A DNA stretch of 64,000 bases from Solen grandis (lineage: Eukaryota > Mollusca > Bivalvia > Adapedonta > Solenidae), in the NCBI GenBank assembly GCA_021229015.1, contig CM037795.1, forward strand, positions 14,985,362 to 15,049,361, in the 5' to 3' direction. A model generated the notes under the pieces. The model had not been told where the DNA came from and did not search any database. It saw only the letters and a program-made list of their open reading frames with translations. The position numbers and the translations under genes were made by a program. Positions 53,130 through 64,000 of the stretch are shown piece after piece (position 1 is the stretch's first letter; each line of letters starts with the position of its first letter).

Positions 53130-56100
53130 GTAAGACTTACGGTACTTATGAAGACCGACGTGATGGCAACTAGAGGTCAACCCGACCCACTGGGACTATT
53201 CGGATAGCTCACATTGATGTTCACAAAAATGTATGTGGATGGACACGTGAAAATTACGAGTTCGAACTGAAATTATTAACGCTCTAGAGGCGGATATTAT
53301 TACCTTATGTGAAACACATTTGAAGAATGATGACAGTGTAAATATAGACGGTTATTTTTGGTTCGGTTTTAATCGGACAGCTATACATCGGGACGCTCGT
53401 AAGGCGTCTTGAGGAGTTGGTATTTTAGTGAGAAACAGGCTCAGTAATCAGTATAATATCGCAGTTGTGGATAAATCGTTTGAGGGGATACTTGGCATAC
53501 GTTTTGAACATAAAAGTACAGGGTCTGACTTTATTGTATATTCCTGCTACCTGCCACCAGAAAATTCAACACGAGGCCGAGACGCACAATCGTTTTTCGC
53601 TCATCTCTTAACTCAAAAATACGTTCACAATGATTGTTATGATCTATTTATCGGCGCAGACTTTAACGCAAGAATTGGAACATTGTCAGACACGATATGG
53701 CACTGTGATTCCATCCCCCGTGTAAAATACTTGACAATACAAGAAATCGCCATGGTCAAGAATTGATAGACTTTTTGAATGACTCAAAATGTTGTATTGA
53801 ATGGACGTTACAACTGTGATAATTACACATCAATATCAAGTAAAGGCCGGGCAGTTGTGGGTTATCTATGCGTTCCGCACGAGACATTGGCGAAATGAAG
53901 TGATTTTAAGGTATTAACGGTACAGGAGATCGCGGTTGGCAATGACCTGTTAGGTTTACTGGGTCAACGATCAAGAATACCCGACCATTCTGTGCTTGTG
54001 ACCGAGTTTCATGGCACGGATTATGATATGAATAGCTGTGACGATAATATTTCGACAACCACAAATAATGTACGATTTAAATTACGCTGTATACCTCACT
54101 TAACGGAAAATGAAGAGAAGCGACAGCGATTATGTCAATAATCTTTCAAATCGAAAATGCACAAGAAACCCAGGATAATATAGACTCAATATATAGTAAC
54201 TTAAGTGACGTAATCACAGACGAGATGTTGGCTCATATTCCGACATATAATACCAGTAAAAAGACTAGTAAACGTAGGAAAGTGTCAAAGCCTTTATTGG
54301 TGTGACGAGTTACAGCAATTATGGGATGTTATGCGGGTCAAAGAACGCACATTTTTAAAGTACAAAGGAAATAATCAGCAGAAATATAGATTGCGCATGG
54401 ATTATATTAATGCCAGAAACAGATTTGATAAACTTATACGTCAATCTGAACGCGCATACAGGGCAATAGAAATAGAGGATATGTCCAGTAATAACCCTAC
54501 GGAATTTAGGCAAAAATACAAAATCTTGGCCCCAGGAAGGATAAAACGATACCAGTAGAAATCGTTGATAACAGGAATATTATCAGAAATGAACGAACCG
54601 TGTTTGAGAGATGGAGATATGACTAGTAATTTGTATAACGGAGATAATGAAGGTGATTTCGATGAGCTACATTATGACCGAGCAAAGCTGCACAAACAGT
54701 TATTGGAAATAAAAATGCAGGGTCCTTTATATTTGAGCAACGAACAAATGAACTGCAATATCGGAATCACAGTTCTAAATATCGAATATTATCATGCACG
54801 CTCGATCGGTCGGGCTCGGCATGTAGACACGATAACATACCATATGAAGTGTTAAAATTCCCGGCGGTCATAGTTACTCTGCAACGCTTATTTCAGCTAA
54901 TATTTGATGGCAGTTAAATACCGTCAACCTGGAGAAAAGCCATTATCTTCCCTATACTCAAGGACCAGAACTCTGACAAACGTGTCCCGCTTAACTATCG
55001 TGGAGTTAGTTTACTATCATGCACAAGCAAACTTTATAGTGCTTTCTTAAACAGAAGAATAACAACGTATCTTGATAATGAAGATCTACTAGCGGATGAG
55101 CAGAATGGATTTAGGGCGGGGAGATCCTGTGAAGACTACATTTATACACTGAACAGTATCATAAGGGACAATAATTCGGTATGTACATGTTTTATTGACT
55201 TGAAAAAGTGCTTCGATTTTATTGACCGCGATATGATTTTGTACAGATTGATTCTCCACAACATTGATGGAAAGGTTTATAACTCCATCCGGAATATCTA
55301 CGCAAGTGCCACATCTTGCATACGTATAAATAATAAGTTAACAGATTGGTTCAGTTGTGGCACCGGGGTGAAACAGGAATGCTGTCTGTCTCCGACATTA
55401 TTCGCCAATGACCTTGTGAAGGAAGTCAACGACCTTGAACTTGGTATCTCAATGGGAGATGCAAGGGTGTCCATTCTTATGTATGCGGACGATATTGTGT
55501 TAATCTCAGTGCAGACAAATTACATAGTATGCTAAATACTCTTCACGACTGGTGCAAACGATAGCGAGTGATAATTAACACTAATAAGTCGAAAATCGGC
55601 ACTTCAGGCGCGGCAGAATACCAAGAACAGATGTCGTATTCCGAGTCGGCGATAATGTCAATGAAACTGTTGCTCAGTGCCGATACCTTGGAGTAATCTT
55701 GGGTGAGCGTAACGACTTTAGTGCAAACTGTGAGGCATTGGCAATGGGTGCAGGTCGAGCGTTTGGAGCATAATCAGTAAAATACATAACATGAAACACT
55801 TCCGGTTCCGGTCTTACGAATAACTTTATAACGCTTGCCTTATGCCAATTCTGGATTACAGCGCCTCTGTGTGGGATGCTAAGACATACCAGTCGCTAGA
55901 TAATGTACAAAACCGGGCATTGCGATATTTCTTGGGCGTACATAGATTTACCCCACTTCCGGTGCTGTATTGAGACTCTGGCTGGCAACCGACGTTGTAC
56001 AGGAGATGGATATGTATCATTAGACATTGGAATAGACTGTTAAAAATGGATGACAATAGACTGGCCAAACAAGTGATTATTTCTGACTATGAAACATGCG

Positions 56101-56497
56101 CTAACAATTGGTCAAGCGATGTTAAGCATATATTCATAACGTTGGGCTTTAATGATCAGTTTCAAGCTAAATCATCTGTCGACCTACATGCAGCTACATC
56201 TTTAATAACCGAACATTATAAAGATAAATGGTCGCACGACGTGTTGAACATGCCCAAATTAAGAACATACGTAACATTCAAAACGGATCGTAAATGTGAA
56301 GACTATATGACAATGAACCTTTCGAAGAACGAACGATCATTGCTGTGTCAATTTCGGTCTGGAATATAGAGACTGGAAGATATATCTGTGAACCAGTTGA
56401 GAATCGAACGTGTAGGTTTTGTGATATAGAGTGTTTGGAGGACGAGAAACATTTTACTTGTATGTAATTTGTACAACAAAATAAGGACTGATGTTGG
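53130..56497 (+). mobile_element. Decayed non-LTR retrotransposon (endonuclease + RT)
   Basis: The endonuclease starts at ~53200 (AHIDVHKNV, ADIITLCETHLKNDD). It continues at 53428-53766 with VYSCYLPPEN and GADFNARIG. A linker with Lys/Arg-rich helices follows (54331-54558). RT blocks run from ~54930: LNYRGVSLLSCTSKLYS, EQNGFRAGRSCEDYI, CFIDLKKCFDFIDRDM and catalytic MYADDIVLIS (~55480). The C-terminal frame at 55995-56369 has NMPKLRTYVTFKTD. It is interrupted by numerous stops and shifts and is cut by the assembly gap at 56498. Confidence 0.8.
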
Positions 56498-56597
56498 NNN
56501 NNNNNNNNNNNNNNNNNNNNNNNNNNNNNNNNNNNNNNNNNNNNNNNNNNNNNNNNNNNNNNNNNNNNNNNNNNNNNNNNNNNNNNNNNNNNNNNNN
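56498..56597. other. Assembly gap (100 N)
   Basis: Placeholder gap between the LINE end and the 44-bp minisatellite. The array is probably longer in the genome. Confidence 1.
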
Positions 56598-57292
56598 AAC
56601 GGTCTAGGTTATACTGATCGCAAAGGTCAGTTAATTAGCAGAATGATCTCGGTTATTCCTGGTCACAGAAGTCAGTTAATTTGAAAAAAGATTTCGGTTA
56701 TTCTTGTCACAGAAGTTTGTTATGTAGCAGAATGGTCTCTGTGATACTGGTCGCAAAAGTCAGTTAAGTTGCAAAATGATCTTGGTGAATTCTGGTCGCA
56801 GAAGTCAATTAACTAACAGAATGATCTGGGTTATATTGGTCGCAGAAGTCAGTTAAATAGCGGTATGATCTAGGTTATTCCGGTCGCAGAAGTCAGTTTA
56901 ACGCAGGATGATCTCGGTTAGTCTGGTCTAAGAAGTAAGTTAAACTGTAGAAAGTTCTTTGTTATTCTGGTTGCAGAAGTCAGTTAACTAGCAGAATGGT
57001 CTTGGTTATTCTGGTCGTAGAAATCAGTTTACTTGCAGAATGATCTCGGTTATACTGGTCGCAGAAGTCAGTTAACCTGCAGAATGATTTCTGTTATACT
57101 GGTCGCAGAAGTTAGTTAACTAGCAGAATGGTCTCCGTTATTCTGGTCGCAGAAGTCAGTTAACTTGCAGAATGGTCTCGGTTATACTGGTCGCAGAAGT
57201 CAATTAACTAGTAGACTGATCTTGGTTATTCTGGTCGCAGCAGTCAGTTAACTTGCAGAAAGGTCTCGGTTATACTGGTGGCAGAAGTTTGC
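56598..57292. repeat. 44-bp minisatellite, ~15 copies visible
   Basis: Unit GGTCGCAGAAGTCAGTTAAC plus TAGCAGAATGGTCTCGGTTATTCT, diverged about 10-20% between copies. It begins at the assembly gap. Confidence 0.9.
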
Positions 57293-58087
57293 AACATTTT
57301 GTTTTTCTGCAATAACTCAAGGGATTCAACGCCGATCTTCAAAATCTAGATATCATCTGTAAGGTCTTTCAAAGCACTACAAATTATACGCATAGTGTCT
57401 CCATATTTTTTTTTCGTTTTTGAGATATTAAAGGCCGAAGAAAAAACCGATAATTGACATGTGACCTTGACCTTAACTATTTTCCGGAAGCGGAAGTGAC
57501 TGATGACAATAAGAGGCTATGTTGCACCTTCAGTGAAAATTTTATGCAAATCGGTCAAGTTTTTGTCTTCCAGTGCTAAAAAAACCTATATTTTGGATAA
57601 AAAAAATTGATAACGCGTCATGATGTCATTTTACGTCATACGACGTCAGTCTTCTCAGAGTGGAAAGAAATCAATAGGACACATATTCTGTCTAGATTTC
57701 ATGTTTCTAGCTTATCTGAGTGCTTCGTAATACTTCAATACATTTTCTGGTCCAAAGTTCGAAACTTGGTTCAGCCATAGATCCTTGATCTTTTCAAATA
57801 TTGCAAAATGTATATAATCCTGCACAACGAGAACTGAATATATACATTCTGTAAAAAAAATCAAGTAAATCGGTCCAGACATGACGGCTGTAGAGCGCAT
57901 ACAAGCTTTTGTAGCTTTTTTCAGCCCTGACGTCATGTGACGTCAAATGAAGAAAAAAATATTACGATCAAAAGCGCCAAAGTCACTGTGCCTACTTTTA
58001 AAATTTCATGCTGCTAGCTCATCGGCAACCTGTTTTAATTTGAACCTCAAAAGGAAGAAAAAGTAGAATAATAATAATAACTAGATT

Positions 58088-58106
58088 TCGTTTGTCGCAC
58101 AAACGA
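58088..58106. repeat. Hairpin TCGTTTGT-CGC-ACAAACGA at module start
   Basis: An 8-bp stem. In the other modules (59924-59942, 62935-62953) the innermost pair is C-G instead of T-A (TCGTTTGC-ACG-GCAAACGA), so pairing is kept by a paired change. Confidence 0.75.
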
Positions 58107-61100
58107 TAAGGGCTTTCTGCGCTGCAACTCAGTCTAAGCCTCATCAGCTGAAAAAAATTTGTTCATAAACAATGTCGTCATCTCAAATTTACGTTTCTCT
58201 GTGGTATAATACCTGCATTTCCATATTGAGAATATATGTGTTGTACCTAACTTAGTTCATTTCACATGTATCTTTTCTTTAATATGAAACAATTTTCCTT
58301 TTTTTCATTTAAAAGAACGTAACATTACACATAAAGTACATGCTGAACAACGAGGTATTTTAATGAATAAAGGAGACTAAAATAAAGTAATAATTTTATA
58401 CACTAGAAATTTCCTTTACAAAGAAAATATATATAGAGATAACCCGATCAAATATAGTAGGCCGCCGCCTCACATGAGCACAGGTAAACGTTGTACCTTT
58501 TACTGCTTGCTTACAGTGACGCACAATAGATTTCTCATTAGAACTTCATATTCTACTTCATATACATATAGCTATTTGACATTCCAGTGGTATCTGAATT
58601 AAGTGAAACACATTTTAAAATTTTAAAACCTGTTTAATTTTGCTGAAAATATTAAAGCATAGTTACATTATTGATTTACAAAGGCTATTACTTCGGTATC
58701 CATACCATTGAACGCTTAATATGTTTAAATAAAAAGAATGAATAGTTTATTGATTGTGTTTGAATTGCGCATTTACACTTTTATAATTTTTATCATGAGT
58801 TCTTATTTCTCATGTAACTTTCTTATATCATGATCAAATGAGAAAAGCCGGGTACCGTTAGAAAGGCCATTAAATTCCTTACATTGCACCCGCTTTATGT
58901 ATGGACCTATTCATAACTGCTTTTGAACTATGGACGCTTAAACCTCGGAAAAAATGAAAAATATGCCAAAATATATTCATGACATTATCTTCATGAACGA
59001 TATTTTAATAGCTATTCTTTGGATCTTTAAAAGCTGCATATCGTTCGAAAGGAAATTGATTGGTTCATAATGATATTACAAAAATCAATATTTTTGAGAT
59101 ACATGCACTTTTCTACACTACGTATAGCCCCGTTTTCGCTGTTCCGCCATTAATGTGCCATTTCAAGCCCGATCTTCAAAAATATTTTCTCATCAGAAAG
59201 AGCTTCGAAAGCACTAATAAAAATACGCATATTGTCTCGATAGAATGTTGTTTCTTTTTGAGATATTACAGGTCAAAGGAAAAAACGATAATTGATATAT
59301 GACCTTAACCTTTGAGATTTTCCGGAAACGGAAATGATATTTGACAATAAGATGCTATGGTGCAGACTCAAAGAAAATTTGAAGCCAATCGTTCAAGAAA
59401 TTTAGAGTACAGGGCTGAAAAAACCGTTTGTATTTGTTTCATAATTGTTATTAATATTATGACGTCAAATGACGTCATATGACGTCAAATGTCACAGAAT
59501 ATGAAGAAGACATCAATGAGCATATGTGGTGTCAATTTGAAATTTCTAACTTACATAGGAGCTACAAAATACTTAATAACATTTTAAGGTCCAAAGTTCG
59601 AAACTTGGTTTAACTACAGAACCTTGGTCTTTTCGAATCTGGGAAAATCTATATAATCATGCACATCTAGAACGTAATATACACATTTTGTGAAAATATC
59701 GAGAAAATCCGCTAAGAAATGAAGGCTGTAGAGCGCGAAACAAACTTTTGTAACAAATGTCAAATTTGACGTCATGTGACGTCATAGGAATATAAAAACC
59801 ATAGATTCTAAAATTTCATTGCGTCAGGTATGAGCTATTAAATTTTCGTGATTTTAGACCGTCAGGAACCTATTGAAATAGCAACCTCTTTTGGAAGAAA
59901 AGAATGATAATAATAACTAGATTTCGTTTGCACGGCAAACGATAGGACTTTCTGCAAACAGTTAAAAACTCAATCAAACTGAAAATAATTGATATGGAAT
60001 ACGCAGAAAATATTAGGTTTCTAGAGTGTAACCTATACATTCTTTGAAATGATCTGACATCTATTCTGATGTCATATGAATAAGAATATTATTGCATATG
60101 AAAATTCAGCATATTTAACATATGCCATATTTTTTTTGTAATTCTGGACCATTGGGATCACATTGAATTTATTGCACCAAAAATGAAAACATATTATAAT
60201 CCCATTACGTCAAATAACGTCTGGCCTATGGAAATCTAAAGAACACGTTTTGAATTACAACATGTGTGAATTTCAGCTTTTTACCTCATATTGGTCTCTG
60301 AAATACTAAACTTAATTTCGAGGTCATATTTTGAAAAGGAAAGTAAGGATGCACAAGAAAAGCCTAACTTAAACCTTCTGTGAAATGTACTAGAAAATCG
60401 ATTAAAAAAAAATTGTGCAGAGGGTGTACGAACGTTTTAACTGACATCAAATCTAGCATCATATAACGTCCTATGAATTTGAAAATCATTGCCTTCGAAA
60501 ATATTTGCCATACAATTTTCATTGTTCTTGGCCTTTGCCAATTACATTTTCTGGAAAATGTTAAAAATTATGTAAAAGTGAAAGTAGGGTATTTTCCGAA
60601 AATGCTTAATTTACAGTGTAGCAATACGACGTGACCGTGACGTCGCTAAAGGCATTAAAACCAATACAAATTATCAACTTTTTTAAATTCATTTAGACCT
60701 TCAGACGTCATATGACGTCAAATGATGCTCGACTTCACAAAAAAGAAAGTGGTCTTAGAGACTAATATTCAGTTCAAATATCAGCTTTTAACTCACTTGG
60801 AGGCGATTTTATACGTATTTGAAATTTGAGGTCAATGGTTCGAATCTTGGATTCGCCAAAGAACTATTACCTTTTCAAATCTGGAAAACTGACACAGCGA
60901 TACACAACTAGAGCGTAACGTATAATTTCTGTGAAAATTTGGTGAATATCGGTCCAGAAATAATAGCTGTAGACCGTTGTAAAACTTTTTGTCCTGACGT
61001 CAAACCTTATGTTATATGACGCCAAATGTATATGAAATATATTGCATTCAATAGGACATGTTTCGATGTTTATGCCATTAAATTTCCATGGTCCTGGGAA

Positions 61101-63127
61101 CTTTGCAACATACTAAAATCAAAGCGTAGATATCAGAAATTCTTTTTGACATTATGACATCATATAACGTCAAATGACAATCACCTTCACAGAATGTATA
61201 GCCCACTAGGAGACTTACATACTGTCCAAATATCAACTTTCTAACTCATCTGGAAGTGATTTTATACGTATTTGAAATTTCACGTCAAAGGTTCGAATCT
61301 TGGATTCGCCATAAAACCTTTGCATTTTCGAATTTTGAAAAACGGACACTAGGATGCACAACTAGAGTGTAACATAAACATTCTTTGAAATTTTGATGAA
61401 AATCGACCCGGAAATAATGGCTGTAGACCGCGTACAATCATTTTTAGACGACGTAAAGTTTGACGTCAAAACACGTTATAGTCAAATGAAAATTATTGAA
61501 ATGCAAAATGTTCTATGTGAAGCCAATGCTCTTAAATTTTCAAGGTGCTCGGACGTTTTCAACATATAAAAAATTACATGTAAAATTTAGAAATTACTTT
61601 TCAACTCATGACGTCATTGAAGCCAATGCTCTTAAATTTGACGTCAACGGTTTCGAATCTTGGATTCGCCATAAAACCTTTGCATTTTCGAATTTTGAAA
61701 AACGGACACCGGGATGAACAACTAGAGTGTAACATACATATCCTGTGAAATTTTGTTGAAAATCGGCCCAGAAATAATGGCTGTAGACCGCGTATAAACA
61801 GTTTTAGACGACGTCAACTTTGACGTCAAAACACGTCATAGTCAAATGAAAATTATTGAAATGCAAAATGTTCTATCTGAAGCATATACCCTTTAAATTT
61901 TCATGGTACTCGGATGTTTCCAACATATAAAAATTTACATGAAAAATTTAGAAATTACTTTGCAACTCATGACGTCATATGACTTTCATCTTCACAGAAT
62001 GTAAAGAAAACATAAAGGCTTATATTCTGTCCAAATATCATATTTCTAGCTCATCTTTAAGCGATTTTATACGCATTTGAAATTTGACGTCAATGGTTCG
62101 AATCTTGGATTCGCCATAAAACCTTTGCCTTTTCGAATTTGGAAAAACGGACACCGGGATGCACGACTAGAGCCTAACATACATATTCTATGAACTTTTG
62201 ATGAAAATCGGCCAGAAATAATGGCTTTAGACCGCGTACAAACATTTTTAGACGACGTCAAGTTTGACGTCAAAACACGTCATAGTCAAATAAATATTAT
62301 TGAAATGCAAAATGTTCTATCTGAAGTATATGATATTAAAATTTCAAGGTCCTCGAATGTTTTCAACATATAAAAATTTACATGTAAAATTTAGAAATTA
62401 CTTTTCAACTCATGACGTTATATGACGTCATATGACATTAATCTTCAATGTTTTAAATATAAAAATTTACAAAAAATTTGATATATTTAAATTTCACAGA
62501 ATGTAAAGAAAACATAGAGCTTATATTCTTTCCAAATATCATCTTTCTAGCTCATCTGTAAGCGAATTTATACGCATTTAAAATTTGACGTCAATGGTTC
62601 GAATCTTGGATTCGCCATAAAACCTTTGCCTTTTCGAATTTGATAAGCGGACACCGGGATGCACGACTAGAACCTAACATACACATTCTGTGAAAATTTG
62701 ATGAAAATTGGTCCAGAAATAATGGCTGTAGACCGCGTACGATCTTTTTCACCTGACGTCAAATCTGACGTTATATGACGTCATATGAATATGAAATTCA
62801 TTGCATCCGTAAGCTCAGGATTAGAAATATATGCCATAAGATTTTCATTGTTCTGAGTCAATGGCAACACCTCGAAATTAACACAAATATAAGAGGAAGA
62901 AAAAAAGAATAATAAGAAGAAGAATAACTAGATTTCGTTTGCACGGCAAACGATAGGACTTTCTGCAAACCGTTTAAAACTCAATCAAACTGAAAATTAT
63001 TAATACGGAATATGCAGAAAATATTAGGTATCTAGAGTGTAACCTATACATTCTTTGAAAATTTTCTAAAAATTCATCAATTTATAATATTTCAGATCGC
63101 TTACAAACTTTTTGACCTTCCAGCTGG

Positions 63128-63264
63128 CTTGCGGTAGGTCGGTGGTTCTACCCGGGTACCTCTGTGTACTCGGGGTCTTCCTCCACCTGTAATTAGCTGG
63201 ACGTGGCTATATGATTGAAATACTATCGCAGCGACGGTAAACCCCAATACAACAACAACAACAA
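63128..63264 (+). repeat. SINE 3' half with (CAA)n tail
   Basis: GGTCGGTGGTTCTACCCGGG, then AATTAGCTGGACGTGGCTAT, ATGATTGAAATACTATCG, GCGACGGTAAACCCC and ACAACAACAACAA. Same tail family as 10239-10548. Inserted in the TGACGTCA repeat field. Confidence 0.7.
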
Positions 63265-64000
63265 ATTTTTTGATCCGATGTCTATTCTGAAGTCATATGG
63301 ATGTGAATATAATTGCATATGAAAATTCAGCATATTTAATATATGCCCTAAATTTTTTGTAGTTCTGGACCTTTGGGATCACACTGAATTTATTGCAATA
63401 GAAATGAAAACATATAATAACCCCATGCTGTCAAATGACGTCCGTCCTGTGAAAATCTGAAGAAAACCTTAAAAATTACAATATGTGTGAATTTCAGCTT
63501 TTTATCTCATATGGAGTACTCAATCTGATTAAAGTCATCTCCTATATAAACACTACGCTACATAAGATCGTAGGAAGATCGTGTTATTTAGTCAGATTGT
63601 ACTAAATTTAATTTCGAGGTCACATTTTTTTAAACTTGGTTTCACCACAGAACCTCAGTCTTTTCAATATTTTGGAAACGAAAGTAAGGATGCACAACAA
63701 AATCCTAACTTATACCTTCTGTGAATTTACTAGAAAATCCATTCAAATATAAATTCTGCAGAGCGCATAGAAACGTTTTAATCAACGTCAAATCTAGCGT
63801 CTATGATGTCATATGATGTGCTCTGAATTTGAAAATCATTGCATTCAAAAGACATGGTCTGAAATATTTGCCATATAATTTGCACTCTTCTGGGCCATTG
63901 CCAATTACATTTTCCGAACATGTTTAAAATTATGTAAAAGTGAAAGTAGGCTATTTTCTATTTTCCAAAAGTTCTAAACTTACAGTGTAGCAAAACCATG

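Larger units (their letters stand above)
57293..64000. repeat. TGACGTCA-rich dispersed/tandem repeat field
   Basis: Diverged repeats with shared phrases: CGAATCTTGGATTCGCC (at ~60841, 61294, 61654, 62099 and 62600, a period of 360-500 bp), CCAAAGTTCGAAACTTGGTT (57752, 59591), TGGCTGTAGACCGCGTAC, and many TGACGTCA or GACGTCAAATGACGTCA palindromes. Three larger modules each open with ACTAGATTTCGTTTG…CAAACGATA (58080, 59917, 62928). No convincing gene; short open frames follow repeat phrases. A SINE tail is embedded at 63128-63264. Confidence 0.8.

Noticed and set aside
57712..62273. Short open frames in the TGACGTCA repeat field
   Set aside because: They follow repeat phrases, lack start context and protein motifs, and differ between repeat copies.

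Overview
The window is eukaryotic genomic DNA, most likely from a bivalve mollusc. It is AT-rich and has split genes (cytochrome P450 exons and one OCA2/P-protein exon with GT/AG borders). It is packed with interspersed repeats: tRNA-headed SINEs with the 3' tail seen in molluscan V-SINE/Meta-type families, non-LTR retrotransposon wrecks, a BEL/Pao remnant and several minisatellites. The species cannot be named from sequence alone. There are two 100-N assembly gaps (14260-14359, 56498-56597).

Layout. 1-5.9 kb: BEL/Pao integrase relic, a 25-bp minisatellite (3901-4768) and a foldback MITE. 5.9-8.7 kb: three 3'-terminal exons of a CYP2-like P450 on the minus strand. 8.7-26.8 kb: mostly repeats, namely a V-SINE, an RNase-H LINE tail, a 5'-truncated L1-like LINE with an 18-bp target duplication, a foldback-ended repeat family, an AT-rich block and a fragment of a second, unrelated family-B DNA polymerase. 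26815-44725: a complete Polinton/Maverick (adintovirus-like) element. 44.7-50 kb: LINE ORF1/ORF2 relics. 50.9-51.9 kb: 41-bp minisatellite. 52.9 kb: one exon of an OCA2-like gene. 53-56.5 kb: another dead LINE. 56.6-57.3 kb: 44-bp minisatellite. 57.3-64 kb: a long TGACGTCA-rich repeat field.

The Polinton is the centrepiece. It is 17.9 kb, has ~390-bp terminal inverted repeats (TIRs) and is flanked by a perfect 6-bp duplication, CGCATT. It carries protein-primed DNA polymerase B, a packaging ATPase, two paralogous small basic genes, a DD35E integrase with a chromodomain, a small membrane protein, a minor (penton-like) capsid protein, a pVI-like protein, the major capsid protein, a conserved small protein and an adenain-type protease. 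Integrase, ATPase, protease and most small end genes are open. Polymerase, both capsid genes and several small genes have frameshifts or stops, and a host repeat has inserted between the pVI-like and major capsid genes. The copy is therefore non-functional as it stands, or its sequence contains indel errors.

The most unusual feature is at the two ends. Small accessory genes form divergent pairs around near-identical bidirectional promoters (TATA, CCAAT boxes and repeated AGGTCA half-sites). Five of these genes end, 13-34 nt after the stop codon and in the correct orientation, with a 16-nt hairpin matching the metazoan replication-dependent histone mRNA 3' stem-loop, followed by a purine-rich element like the histone downstream element that pairs with U7 snRNA. 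The core virion and replication genes lack these hairpins and, where an end is visible, use AATAAA. I infer that the element borrows histone-type, S-phase-coupled, poly(A)-independent 3'-end formation for its end genes. I know of no earlier description of this in Polintons, but could not search.
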